DNA of 64,000 bases from Marinagarivorans cellulosilyticus (GTDB lineage: Bacteria > Pseudomonadota > Gammaproteobacteria > Pseudomonadales > Cellvibrionaceae), in assembly GCF_021655555.1 (NCBI RefSeq), contig NZ_AP023086.1, forward strand, positions 620,001 to 684,000, written 5' to 3'. The translations under genes were made by a program, and so were the position numbers. The notes under the pieces are model-generated. The model searched no databases. It saw only the letters and a list, made by a program, of their open reading frames with translations, and was not told where the DNA came from. Shown piece after piece: positions 25,916 through 34,705 of this stretch. Position 1 is the first letter of the stretch. The number at the start of each line of letters is the position of its first letter.

Positions 25916-26791
25916 TTACCCATAAAGCGCCTCCTGTTGTAAATGTCTTCGCTCATATGCAGCGGGCGACAAGTCGTCATTCGCCGAGTGAAGGCGATCA
26001 CTGTTGTAATATTTCATATACAAACCCACATCTTTTTTCATAGATTTTCGAGAGTGCATTGGTACTTTAAAAAGCCAGTCGTGCTTTAAACTGCCAAAAA
26101 AACGCTCAACAACGGCATTATCCCAGCAGGCGCCAACATCCCCCATTGAAGCGCGAATGCCATGGCTCTTCAGGAGTTTGCCAAAGCGCTTGCTTGTATA
26201 TTGAGAGCCGCGGTCGCTGTGAAAAACCAGCCCTTTTGGTGGCTGCCTTATTGCCACCGCACGATTAATTGCCTCGCAAATTAGCGACGTGGTCATGCGC
26301 TTATCTATTGCCCAGCCAACAATTCGCCGGGAATATAAATCCATAACGACCGCCAAGTACATCCAGCCTTGAGTCGTTTTCAAATAGGTAATATCACCAG
26401 CCCATACTTGGTTAATTCCCACCGGATTGAAGTTTTGATTCAGTAAATTATCGGCAACACCCGCGCGCTCATCGCGTTTGGTCGTAACCTTGTAAGCCGT
26501 GCGCTGCTGCACTATAAGCCCCAAAGACTTCATGCGACGCCGCGTTTTTCCACGGCCAATTGTAATGCCTTCTTCGTTAAGCTTTTTGGCTAGCTCGCGA
26601 CTGCCTAAGCTGCCCCGGCTTTGATCAAATAACGCCTTCATTCGCGAATTTACATGCAGATCTTCGGCACTGATCACAGGCTTGGGGCGTTGTCGCCAGC
26701 TGTAAAATGCTGATTTACCAACTTTCATTACACGGCACAGTAGTCGTACCGGGAAATCCGCCGACCTCTCATCAATAAAGCCAAATTTCAC
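25916..26791 (-). CDS. IS3-family transposase OrfB (rve integrase)
   Basis: 291 aa with GTG at 26791. HTH_21 segment, then the DDE catalytic core: QVWAGDITYLKT (D), VFHSDRGSQYTS (D), NAVVERFFGSLKHDW (E). Both domains are complete, so probably active. It is probably made mainly as an OrfAB fusion by -1 frameshifting: orfA carries A-AAA-AAG near 26825, and the -1 frame stays open from there into orfB. Confidence 0.93.
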   Translation of the reverse strand: MKFGFIDERSADFPVRLLCRVMKVGKSAFYSWRQRPKPVISAEDLHVNSRMKALFDQSRGSLGSRELAKKLNEEGITIGRGKTRRRMKSLGLIVQQRTAYKVTTKRDERAGVADNLLNQNFNPVGINQVWAGDITYLKTTQGWMYLAVVMDLYSRRIVGWAIDKRMTTSLICEAINRAVAIRQPPKGLVFHSDRGSQYTSKRFGKLLKSHGIRASMGDVGACWDNAVVERFFGSLKHDWLFKVPMHSRKSMKKDVGLYMKYYNSDRLHSANDDLSPAAYERRHLQQEALYG

Positions 26792-27078
26792 TTCATTTCT
26801 TTCGCGAAGAAGGCACTCGCCTTTTTTAAAATTTCTTTCTCCATCCGCAATTCTTTAACTTCTTTTCGCAGCCGAACAAGCTCTGCGCGCTCCTCGCAAC
26901 TGGGAGCGACTCCGGTCTTTTGGGCCTCCTCATTGTCTTTCCAGCGATAGAGCAAGTTAGCCCTTATGCCCAGCGATTCTGCCGCTTTCGCTACCGAATA
27001 ACCCTCATTGGTCACTAGGGCAACGGCTTCTTTTTTGAATTCTTGGGTATAGACTCTATTTGTACGTTTTTTGGTCAT
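26788..27078 (-). CDS. IS3-family transposase OrfA (HTH)
   Basis: 96 aa. Helix-turn-helix (YTQEFKKEAVALVTNEGYSVAKAAESLG) plus a C-terminal leucine-zipper-like coil (ELVRLRKEVKELRMEKEILKKA). It binds the IS ends. Its stop overlaps the orfB GTG by 4 nt. Confidence 0.93.
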   Translation of the reverse strand: MTKKRTNRVYTQEFKKEAVALVTNEGYSVAKAAESLGIRANLLYRWKDNEEAQKTGVAPSCEERAELVRLRKEVKELRMEKEILKKASAFFAKEMK

Positions 27079-27079
27079 A

Positions 27080-27658
27080 TCAACACCTCAATCTGCTGAG
27101 ATTATTATCTCTTATTGATGTGTCCGGTTCTATTAGACCAGTACAGTTTTTAGGTATTGGTAGCCAAGCGCCATTTTTCGGGTCGTTGATACGAATGCCA
27201 CTGGCGTGCATGTTGATGCGAACGGCAAGCATGTCTGACTGCTTCCATCGCCCTTTACCGGGAACAATATGATGCGCTGCATGCTTGGTACTAGGTTTGG
27301 GTTCGCCTTCAGTTGCCATAAATTTTGCGAGCTGCTTGGTAGGGTGGTGGGTTTCGTTGAGCATTTTGGTCAGCACTTCGGAAGAGGTGCTAATGCCAAA
27401 CTCGCTGCGGTATTTGGCTAGCTGCTCTTCCATTGAAGCTAGAGTAAGTACTTTTCTGCGCTCGGATTCTAGGTGCCCTCGCTCCTTGTTCCATTCCTCT
27501 AAACGCTTTTTCCTTTGCGTGGGTGTTTCGCCTTCAGGGGCGCCAGATGAGGTTTTGGTGAAGAAGACATCGCAGCGTTTTTCGTATTCGTAGATGGCTT
27601 GCTCAAGTGGGGTTGCAGCTTTTGGTGGGGCGCAAGGGCTATCGGGTTGCTTGAGCAT
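27080..27658 (-). pseudogene. AHH-type nuclease gene truncated by the IS3 element
   Basis: Start ATG 27658 with AGGAG 8-9 nt upstream, so the 5' end is native. Helical, charged N-terminal ~130 residues, then KHAAHHIVPGKGRWKQSDML and GIRINDPKNGAWLPIP, the AHH motif and the following conserved block of the HNH/EndoVII-like AHH nuclease family. The sequence passes into the IS end at 27145 (after PKN), and the last ~20 codons come from the IS. The C-terminal nuclease helices are missing, and the lost 3' end is not found on the other side of the IS, so a deletion accompanied or followed the insertion. Confidence 0.75.
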
Positions 27659-27835
27659 GACGGTGACTCCTGTGCTTGTCGAAAATAGATCCTGAGGTGC
27701 AGGGGGGTTATGCTAGCGCTTGGGTCTTAAAGGCACAAGAAAATAGGTGTCAGTAGCATATAACTTTTGACGCAAAAAATGTGTGAATGACTCCGGACAA
27801 TGCCGATTAAACTTTTTTCAAAAGAGGTGGGGGGT

Positions 27836-28030
27836 ATGCCGAAAAAACTGTCTCAAAAAATCGCCGTGCGCACCGATTTGCAGCTCAAGATGCGCCTAGA
27901 AGATATCGCGGATGCGCGAGGGGTGTCGGTTGGTGAGCTGGTCCGCGAGATCCTGAAGCGATCCGTGCGCACTCGGCGCGCGACTGTCACATCCCAAGTT
28001 GATTTCCAGAGCTCGTATATTTCCCTCTGA
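27836..28030 (+). CDS. Small ribbon-helix-helix (CopG/Arc-type) protein
   Basis: 64 aa from ATG 27836, chosen because AGGTGGGGGGT precedes it; a longer frame from 27800 is less likely. KLSQKIAVRTDLQLKMRLED then ARGVSVGELVREILKRSVRTRR shows the beta-strand plus two helices of RHH DNA-binding proteins. It may be a regulator or antitoxin; no toxin partner is adjacent. Confidence 0.65.
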   Translation: MPKKLSQKIAVRTDLQLKMRLEDIADARGVSVGELVREILKRSVRTRRATVTSQVDFQSSYISL

Positions 28031-28326
28031 GGCCGATCAAACGCGTTGCTGTCAGACATCGGTATTCGGTCTTGTTGCGGTTTTATGGCCGCTAGAGGCG
28101 TCAGTTAAGTGAGGGGGCTGCTCGCTACATTCCTTTTGTGCTCTGTGCCCTGTGCGTTTTACGTCTGACTGGTGTAAGACGCCAGCCCTTGAAGCAGTCT
28201 CACCTTTCGTTGGTTAAGTTTTTGGCACCAACTTCAAGTCATGCACTGAAAATCGGAGTTCATCTTTGGTATTCAATGCTCTGCGAGGAGAGGCGGTGTA
28301 AGTCTCATTGCTAGTGGCCCAATACG
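28031..28326. other. Intergenic, no gene seen
   Basis: Between the RHH gene and the tRNA-Asn terminator. No ORF with a start signal, no clear repeat. Confidence 0.5.
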
Positions 28327-28359
28327 AAAAAAGCCTGACTCTTTCGAAATCAGGCTTTC
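28327..28359 (-). terminator. Terminator of second tRNA-Asn
   Basis: AAAGCCTGA / TCAGGCTTT hairpin with an A-tract that reads as a T-run on the minus strand. Confidence 0.8.
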
Positions 28360-28366
28360 TTGAATA

Positions 28367-28442
28367 TGGCTCCGCTTGCTGGGCTCGAACCAGCGACCCA
28401 ATGATTAACAGTCATTTGCTCTACCAACTGAGCTAAAGCGGA
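28367..28442 (-). tRNA. tRNA-Asn(GTT), second copy
   Basis: Same 76-nt sequence as 10295-10370, including encoded CCA and anticodon GTT. Same strand and orientation, 18 kb away. Confidence 0.97.
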
Positions 28443-28586
28443 ATTGAAGCTTCATTGAAATAGTGGTGTAGCCTGAGCTGCCTTTTTTTGAAAAAGTCAC
28501 CACGAAAGTCACCACAAGCATCGTGCGTTGTGACTTTTATTGCTGTTTCAACTCTAGTAACTCCCTGATATATATGGAGAAAGAGT

Positions 28587-28663
28587 TGGTAGGACCGAGC
28601 GGACTCGAACCGCTGACCCCCACCATGTCAAGGTGGTGCTCTAACCAGCTGAGCTACGGTCCT
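28587..28663 (-). tRNA. tRNA-Val(GAC)
   Basis: 77 nt with CCA. Acceptor AGGACCG / CGGTCCT, anticodon loop TTGACAT (anticodon GAC), T-arm GGTTCGAGTCC. It closely matches the anticodon and variable arms of known tRNA-Val(GAC). Confidence 0.93.
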
Positions 28664-28727
28664 ATACAGCGGACGCGCATTCTAATAGTTACAAACCATC
28701 CGCGCAAGCAAGAAGGTGTTTTCCGGC

Positions 28728-28758
28728 ACAAAAAAACCGAAGCTGTGCCTCGGTTTTT
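28728..28758 (-). terminator. Terminator of the SLBB export gene
   Basis: AAAAACCGA / TCGGTTTTT hairpin, with a T-run on the minus strand, 30-60 nt after the stop. Confidence 0.8.
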
Positions 28759-28787
28759 AGGTTTGGCTGTTGTTAATTTGTGCGAGG

Positions 28788-31250
28788 TTACAAGCTGCCG
28801 ACAGCAGCGGCGCCCAAGGCGGCTTGATAAAGGATTTGAGTGGTCTTGGACCATATCTCTAGGCCATCTAAGCTTTCGGTATCTAAAGGCACTACGATGG
28901 TATCGCCAGGTTCGATGCCTTCGCTTTTAACGCGAAACCAGTTTGAGCGTGCTGGCTCAATCACGCGACCATTGGCTTTAACAATGTAAATGCGATCGGT
29001 ATCGGCGTGTTTTTTGGTACCGCCAGAGCGCTTAATGTATTGTTTTGTGCTGAGTTTATTGTCAAAGAAATGGGATGTGGGGTATTGCACCTCGCCAATC
29101 ACCGTTACAGATGGCTTATAGCGCGGAATAATCAGCTCGTCGCCGTCCTCGAGCGGAAAGTCACTAACCTCTGGGGTTTCTAGCACAAGCGGCAGGTCGA
29201 TCACCATACGGCCCAAAGGCTTGGTGCGCTCTATTTTTTCGAGCAGCGCTTTGGTGTCTTCGGCTTCTAGCTCCTTTTTGCCGACGGAAGTCTCAGTATT
29301 GCCTACGGCGATATCGGCTTCTAGCTTACTGCGCAGTTCATTTAAGCGTTGCTGCTCAAGCTCGCGGAGCTCTTTGCGTGAGAATACCGCGCCCAGTGGA
29401 TAGGCGTAAGGCGTAAGGCCGCCTGCGCGGGTGAGTACATCCATCAGAGTTTCGCCTGGTAGAATTGTGTAAGGCCCGGGAAACATAACCTCGCCTTTTA
29501 AAGTGACGGTTTCGCGCTTTTTCCATAAAGGTACTTGTTTGATATTAAGCGTATCGCCAGGGTGTAATGCTCTGGGCTCGTCTTGTAGGTTGACGTTGAT
29601 ATGCATCACGATGCGCTGCAGCTCGTCAGAAATCTCGTAGCGAGTGATCTCCCCGTTTGAACCGTAGGCGCTTTCGGTAAGGCCGCCGGCAAGCTCTATA
29701 AGGCTTTCGGTGTTCATGTTGGTGGTAAGGGGGTAGTTACCCGGGAATTTAATGCTGCCAGTAATAAAGACCACTTGTTCGCGCTCTTGAAAGCGCGATT
29801 GCTGGCGAAGCAGATCGGTAGTTTGCGCCAACATGGTAGGGCGGTCGGATGAGAGATCAAACAGAATCACTTCGTCATAGCCGTTTAGGACGGGGTCGTG
29901 TTCGCTATTGGGGTGGCTCCACGCGGTGGACGGGGAAAATAGACGTGTCTCGATGCGGCCAGTTTCTGGAGACATACTTTGTAGTAAGGCAACGTCGATA
30001 TCTGTGCCTGGCATGACTTCATAGGGTGTGCTGATAATATCGCTAAAGCGAATGCCTTGGTGCCATGAGTAGAGCCCTGGCCGCTTGGCGCTGCCCTTGA
30101 CGGTAATTTGATTGTTGATGTAATCCAGTGCGCCGCCGATGGATACTTGATCGCCATCTTGTAGCTTGAAGGCTTTGCCGCTGGCTTTAGTGAGGTCGAC
30201 ATTAAATAAGCTACGCTCGCCGATGGCATTTACACGGGTAATAGATACTTGGGCAGCGTGGGATGTATTCGTAAGGCCGCCAGCCATTTTGACAAGCGCA
30301 GCTAGGTTCTTGGCGTCTTTAAGTTCGTAGCGGGCGGGGCGATTGATGCTGCCGGTAATTTCGGCGGTAGTGCCTACTGGCGGTACAAAAATCACATCGC
30401 CAGGTAATAGGCGCGAATCTGTTTTGGTATTGCCTGAAAGCAGCAATTCATACAGGTCCATTTCGGTAATGGTTTTACCGCCGCGCTTTAATTGAATATT
30501 GCGTAAAGAGCCAACATCGGTAATGCCGCCGCTAGCAAAAATCGCATTGGTCATGGTTGCTAATGAGCCTACAGTAAACGAGCCTGGGCGTTTCACCTCG
30601 CCTAAGACAAATACGCGAATGGTGCGCAGTGCACCCATGGTGGTTGAAGCCTTCACTCCGACCATGCGCTCGGCAACGGTGGTGTCGACAAGCTCTTGCA
30701 CTTTGCTAAATGTCATTCCCGCCAAGGTAACCGGGCCAATATTGGGAAATTGCACCTGGCCTTCGCGGTTGATGGTGAATGGGTAAGTGGCGTTTTCTTT
30801 GCCATACAGTTGAATAACGATATTGTCGCCTGGGCCTACAACATAGTCCGATGGTACTGGGACATTTGTTGCGGGGTTAAAGCTGTTGGGGTCTCCTTGA
30901 AACAGGCTTAAGCCAAAAATGCGAGAGCGGCTTTCCTTAACTTTAGCGTCGGCATTCTTTTGTTCGCTGGCATCGACTATTTCGGTTTGCGCGCTGTCAT
31001 TGGCGGTCGTGTTAGATGCGTTTTCGCTAAGGTTTGGCTGGTTGTTGCTAGCCTGTTTGCCAATGTTGCCAATATCTACCCCTACAGATTTCGCTAGCGC
31101 TTGCTGCTGGGCTGGCGACATGGATTTAAGTTGCGCAATTTGTCCTGGCGAGGGCATTTGCGCGAGGGTTGCGCTGCTAGCGGAAATAACCGCGGCAAAG
31201 AATGCCGATGAGCGAATAAGGCGATAGACACTATTGGGAATTATCTTCAT
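28788..31250 (-). CDS. Polysaccharide export outer-membrane protein with multiple SLBB domains
   Basis: About 820 aa from ATG 31250, chosen because it starts a clean Sec signal peptide (MKIIPNSVYRLIRSSAFFAA ... TLAQ). The frame is open upstream to 31427, and ATGs at 31262 and 31373 are alternatives. A poly_export (Wza-type) domain (DYVVGPGDNIVIQLYGKENA ... FPNIGPV) is followed by at least four SLBB beta-grasp repeats (e.g. VFVLGEVKRPGSF, VTLKGEVMFPGPY, VTVIGEVQYPTSH), with an extra Glu/Lys-rich helical insert before the last. It forms the outer-membrane channel for a capsular or exopolysaccharide. It lies directly downstream of a Wzi-like gene; no glycosyltransferases are seen in the window. 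Confidence 0.9.
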   Translation of the reverse strand: MKIIPNSVYRLIRSSAFFAAVISASSATLAQMPSPGQIAQLKSMSPAQQQALAKSVGVDIGNIGKQASNNQPNLSENASNTTANDSAQTEIVDASEQKNADAKVKESRSRIFGLSLFQGDPNSFNPATNVPVPSDYVVGPGDNIVIQLYGKENATYPFTINREGQVQFPNIGPVTLAGMTFSKVQELVDTTVAERMVGVKASTTMGALRTIRVFVLGEVKRPGSFTVGSLATMTNAIFASGGITDVGSLRNIQLKRGGKTITEMDLYELLLSGNTKTDSRLLPGDVIFVPPVGTTAEITGSINRPARYELKDAKNLAALVKMAGGLTNTSHAAQVSITRVNAIGERSLFNVDLTKASGKAFKLQDGDQVSIGGALDYINNQITVKGSAKRPGLYSWHQGIRFSDIISTPYEVMPGTDIDVALLQSMSPETGRIETRLFSPSTAWSHPNSEHDPVLNGYDEVILFDLSSDRPTMLAQTTDLLRQQSRFQEREQVVFITGSIKFPGNYPLTTNMNTESLIELAGGLTESAYGSNGEITRYEISDELQRIVMHINVNLQDEPRALHPGDTLNIKQVPLWKKRETVTLKGEVMFPGPYTILPGETLMDVLTRAGGLTPYAYPLGAVFSRKELRELEQQRLNELRSKLEADIAVGNTETSVGKKELEAEDTKALLEKIERTKPLGRMVIDLPLVLETPEVSDFPLEDGDELIIPRYKPSVTVIGEVQYPTSHFFDNKLSTKQYIKRSGGTKKHADTDRIYIVKANGRVIEPARSNWFRVKSEGIEPGDTIVVPLDTESLDGLEIWSKTTQILYQAALGAAAVGSL

Positions 31251-31377
31251 AAGAAAAGGCATGCTAGGTTTTGACTGTTTTTGGGAACCATCGTGCTGTG
31301 CGGCGGCCGTGGCTTTTTTGGTGTCATAATTAAGTGCTGCGTTAGCCCCGAGCTTGGTAGGCAATAGGGGCATAAGT

Positions 31378-32877
31378 TTACCAGTGATGGAACAACGATA
31401 GGTGCAGGCTGGATTTAACGGTTTCATTATTAATCGTAATATCTTGACTCAAATGGCTTGCACCGACTTCGGCCATCAGTCTAGCCGTTATAGGGAGGCG
31501 GTATTGTAACTGGGTATTATCCACTTGGGTGCGGGTAATGCTAAATGCATTATCCCCTAAAGGGGGCGCTATTGTGCCATCGCGATTAATGTCGGCATGA
31601 GAATAGCGCCACGTTATTGCGTGCCCGTTACTAAAATAGTGCTGGCCGGCAAGGCTTATTACTTCACTGTCATTATCACTATTTACGGCAATGTTGCGGT
31701 CGTAGTGGCGGTAACCCGATGGGTAATTGGCATTATCCGTTGGCAGGTAAGAATCGTTTGTTTCGTAGCTGGTATTGTATTTGGGCTCGTCATAAAAACC
31801 GCTAATACTATTGCTTGCCTCTAATGTTAAGCGGTGGTGAGCCCCCCATAAACCAGCAGAGACGTCAATTCCGCCCATAGCGACAGTGCCTTTTTCTTGC
31901 TGGCGCTGTTGCACCTGTGTGGCTTGTGCATATGCAGCAATATTGCTGGCGCCAATATTAAAGCCGTAGCGAATGTCCAAGCTGGTTAATTGCGTTTGTT
32001 TGTGGCGGTCTGACTGGCTGGTTGTTGTGTAGTTTATGTTGTTGGGCCCCGTGCCTGTTTGTGCGCTATCAAGGGCTTCTAATTCGACGCTGTCTGCCCA
32101 CAATATAGTGCGGGCAATGCCAACTTCTAGGCCTTGAAGCGGTGTAGCACTGGCGCGTGCGCCCCACAGCAGTGGCTTGTCATCATCGTAAGCGGCGCCT
32201 TGTATTTCATTGGCAAAGGTTGTGAATTGCCATTCTCCTAGCCAGTTCAATAATGGTGTTTCGAAGGCATCGCTGCGGTTGCGGCGCAAAAAGAACCCAG
32301 GAGCAGGGCGTGCATTCGTGGAAATAATAGTACTGCTGTGCCACCCAGGGCCCCACCACTGATCTACCGCGCCAATGCCGGCAGCCCAATTGCCAAATAA
32401 TAGTGCCATATAGCTGCCATCGGCCCGCCCGCGTTTACCGTCGCTGGGTTCGTCGACAAAAGTGGCTGTGAGCTTCATCGCAAAATTATTGCCGGTGTAA
32501 ACAAGGCCTGTTTGTAATTCTTTTTCCTCGCGCGAGCTTGCTTCAAAGCCCTGTAAAATTTCTTGGCTGCTTGCAAGGTGTGAACGAGATTGTGTGTAAG
32601 CGCTGGCACTGGCTTTATCAAAAGCGTGCTCTAAATAGCTGAGTGACCATGCTTGCGCCGGTGAAAGCTGCGCTACTTTTATGCGCTCCATTCCTTGCTT
32701 TACGCTGGCCCAAGGTAAAGGCCAAGTATTGGATGGAATATTGAGTGCGCCCGAGTCTACTAAAAACTGGATATGGTGCCTGCTGCGGGTATCGCCAGGC
32801 TCGATCCATGGGCTTGCAAAAGCGGGGGCGCAAATGCCGACGCTAGCAACAAGGGCTGCTATTACACGGGTTAACAC
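31378..32877 (-). CDS. Wzi-family capsule assembly outer-membrane protein
   Basis: 499 aa. GTG start at 32877 with AAAGGA 8 nt upstream. Sec signal (cleavage near AFA-SP), then SPWIEPGDTRSRHHIQFLVDSGALNIP and aromatic-rich beta-strands ending in ...LHLSLFHHW, as in beta-barrels of the capsule-assembly Wzi family. It likely anchors surface polysaccharide. In operon with the SLBB export gene downstream. Confidence 0.85.
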   Translation of the reverse strand: MLTRVIAALVASVGICAPAFASPWIEPGDTRSRHHIQFLVDSGALNIPSNTWPLPWASVKQGMERIKVAQLSPAQAWSLSYLEHAFDKASASAYTQSRSHLASSQEILQGFEASSREEKELQTGLVYTGNNFAMKLTATFVDEPSDGKRGRADGSYMALLFGNWAAGIGAVDQWWGPGWHSSTIISTNARPAPGFFLRRNRSDAFETPLLNWLGEWQFTTFANEIQGAAYDDDKPLLWGARASATPLQGLEVGIARTILWADSVELEALDSAQTGTGPNNINYTTTSQSDRHKQTQLTSLDIRYGFNIGASNIAAYAQATQVQQRQQEKGTVAMGGIDVSAGLWGAHHRLTLEASNSISGFYDEPKYNTSYETNDSYLPTDNANYPSGYRHYDRNIAVNSDNDSEVISLAGQHYFSNGHAITWRYSHADINRDGTIAPPLGDNAFSITRTQVDNTQLQYRLPITARLMAEVGASHLSQDITINNETVKSSLHLSLFHHW

Positions 32878-33322
32878 AATCTACATCCTTTAAGCGTTTT
32901 AGTGTTTCTCTATATATGTTTGTGTCTACAAAACAGAGCATGCATCTTAGGGGCTTTTATTGGATAGTCAAATAGTCGCAGGGTGTTAAATGGGCGCATA
33001 AATGCGTTTGTTTTTGTGGTCATGTTAACTAATGCTGGAGTAAAGACTGAGCAAAAAGAAAACAAACGATTGTTTGCTGTAAATTTGAACAGTTATTTGT
33101 CAGCCGTTTCATAATGAATGGTCTGGGTTCACAAATTATGATTTTTATTTGCATTTTGGCATATAAGCCTACAAAAAGTCAGTGTATAGGCTAGACACTC
33201 AGATCAAATTCCCCTATTTTTGCCCCATCTTTTGGAGCAATGTACTAAAGCTTTAGGAGACAGAGTTCATTCTTTGTAATGAAGTTTTTGGGATTTAAAT
33301 AATAAAGTAAGAGGTTCTTATC
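32878..33322. other. AT-rich divergent intergenic region / csp leader
   Basis: 445 nt without a gene, between the Wzi-like gene (minus) and the cold-shock gene (plus). It contains a small dyad TTCATT ... AATGAA just upstream of the csp ribosome site. A long leader is usual for cold-shock genes, but no cold box can be assigned by eye. Confidence 0.45.
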
Positions 33323-33535
33323 ATGTCAGCTCGCGAATCCGGCACTGTAAAATGGTTTAACAATGCCCGTGGATATGGCTTTATCACCCGTGGCGACGCA
33401 ACGGATGATATCTTTGTGCACTACCGCAACATCCGCGGTGAAGGCTACCGCTCTCTAGCAGAAGGCCAAGAGGTGGAGTTTGAATTGCTCGAAGGCGATA
33501 AGGGGCTGCAAGCGGACGATGTTGCCTGCTTGTAA
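33323..33535 (+). CDS. Cold-shock domain protein (CspA family)
   Basis: 70 aa, a single OB-fold: GTVKWFNNARGYGFITR (RNP1) and DIFVHYRNI (RNP2), ending in LQADDVACL. It differs from CspA by YRN for the usual SAI after RNP2. Single-stranded nucleic-acid chaperone. AGAGG precedes the ATG; a bidirectional terminator follows. Confidence 0.95.
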   Translation: MSARESGTVKWFNNARGYGFITRGDATDDIFVHYRNIRGEGYRSLAEGQEVEFELLEGDKGLQADDVACL

Positions 33536-33553
33536 TGCTTTATAAAGCTTCAT

Positions 33554-33583
33554 AAAAAAACCGACTTAGATGTCGGTTTTTTT
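33554..33583. terminator. Bidirectional terminator (csp / csiV)
   Basis: A7-CCGAC / GTCGG-T7 with a 6-nt loop, between convergent genes. Confidence 0.9.
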
Positions 33584-33603
33584 ATGCCTGAAATTTAGCG
33601 TAT

Positions 33604-34626
33604 TTAAATAGCGTCGCTATTAGGGGCAAGCTTGGCTGCTTCCTCGAAACTCAGCGGAATTATCTTAATAAGAATGCCTAATCTAGGGTGATCGATGTAG
33701 TGTAATTCTTGGCTGCGCATACGGCGAGACTGCTCTAACACAATCACTTCGTTGGCTAAATATTGGCGTTGTTGCCCTACGTCTAAGCGATTATTAAGTC
33801 TTAAGGGGTTATTAAAACTGCTAGGGCTAAATACGGTTCCGCTAAATGTTGATGTATTTGTTATAGCGTTCATTGCGCTTTGATTTATGCCATATTCAGC
33901 GGGCGCTTGATCTGATTGGATTAATAAATCTTGCTGTTCTTGATGCGGCGTTGACGATGTTGGTGCAAGAGGAATGATTGGCCATTCAGATTCTTGGCCG
34001 TAATTGGGGCCGAATTGCGTTAACCATAATTGCGTGTCGACATGAATAAATTTTTGTACGCTTAATCGGATTGTGCCGCCAAGCTCGTGCACGCCATCAA
34101 ACACTTCTCCTCCGGTTAAGACAACAAAGGGAGCTTTTTCTGTCGCGATTAATGCTTGCTGCCAAGCCTTATGAAATAGCACCCGCATTTGGCTTTTTCG
34201 GTCAATGCTGTTGGCCTGTGCATTTAAGCTATACGTTTCTGCTGGGCGTTCTGGAAGGGCTCGTGCGCTGCGCGGCGGTGTCGGTTCGTTGATGTTGATG
34301 CTCGTTAAATCATCTTCGACATCAGCTGGCTTTGTATCCATTGATAGTTGCGCAGGCTCGGTATTGTTAATTTCAGCAGTATCCGTGTTATCGCTTGGCA
34401 GCGTATTTTCGTACGGCTGAATTAGACGGTAATTGGGCGGATAAGCTAGAGCAAAATCTTTGCGCCAGTATTCGGGGGCGTCGTAGGCTGTTGCCAAACG
34501 CTCAAAAACAACCACTTCTATGTGGTAGGGTTGCGGCGGCTCTTCGGCGCTTATGTGTCGGGCGGAAAGTGCAATAAAGCTAAATAATAATGCTGCTGTG
34601 ATTATTTTATACAAAATGGTATTCAT
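33604..34626 (-). CDS. csiV: CsiV family protein
   Basis: 340 aa. Signal peptide (cleavage near ISA-EE), then YHIEVVVFERL and, later, RVLFHKAWQQAL and LGGTIRLSVQKFIHVDTQLWL, ending LHYIDHPRLGILIKIIPL; these are the conserved blocks of CsiV (PF10972). CsiV is a periplasmic/outer-membrane peptidoglycan-associated protein needed for cell-wall integrity in Vibrio. The location just downstream of mfd is common in gammaproteobacteria. Confidence 0.88.
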   Translation of the reverse strand: MNTILYKIITAALLFSFIALSARHISAEEPPQPYHIEVVVFERLATAYDAPEYWRKDFALAYPPNYRLIQPYENTLPSDNTDTAEINNTEPAQLSMDTKPADVEDDLTSININEPTPPRSARALPERPAETYSLNAQANSIDRKSQMRVLFHKAWQQALIATEKAPFVVLTGGEVFDGVHELGGTIRLSVQKFIHVDTQLWLTQFGPNYGQESEWPIIPLAPTSSTPHQEQQDLLIQSDQAPAEYGINQSAMNAITNTSTFSGTVFSPSSFNNPLRLNNRLDVGQQRQYLANEVIVLEQSRRMRSQELHYIDHPRLGILIKIIPLSFEEAAKLAPNSDAI

Positions 34627-34705
34627 GTTTTATTCTCGCCATCGCACGGTTTGCTAGCTGTAGCCTAAGTGCGATTGTAGGGCCAATTTTCATTGGCTAT
34701 TTTAC

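Larger units (their letters stand above)
25888..27145 (-). mobile_element. IS3-family insertion sequence
   Basis: About 1.26 kb with orfA and orfB in the IS3 arrangement. The right end, read inward, starts TGTACTGGTCTAATAGAACC. The left end starts TGAACCTGGCATAAATGCCA; the two match only partially, so the left boundary is tentative. No clear target duplication (AAA left, GTT right). It interrupts the AHH nuclease gene on the right. Confidence 0.8.

Noticed and set aside
28523..28930. 135-codon ORF over tRNA-Val and the SLBB gene end
   Set aside because: Overlaps a tRNA and a terminator; common spurious ORF type.
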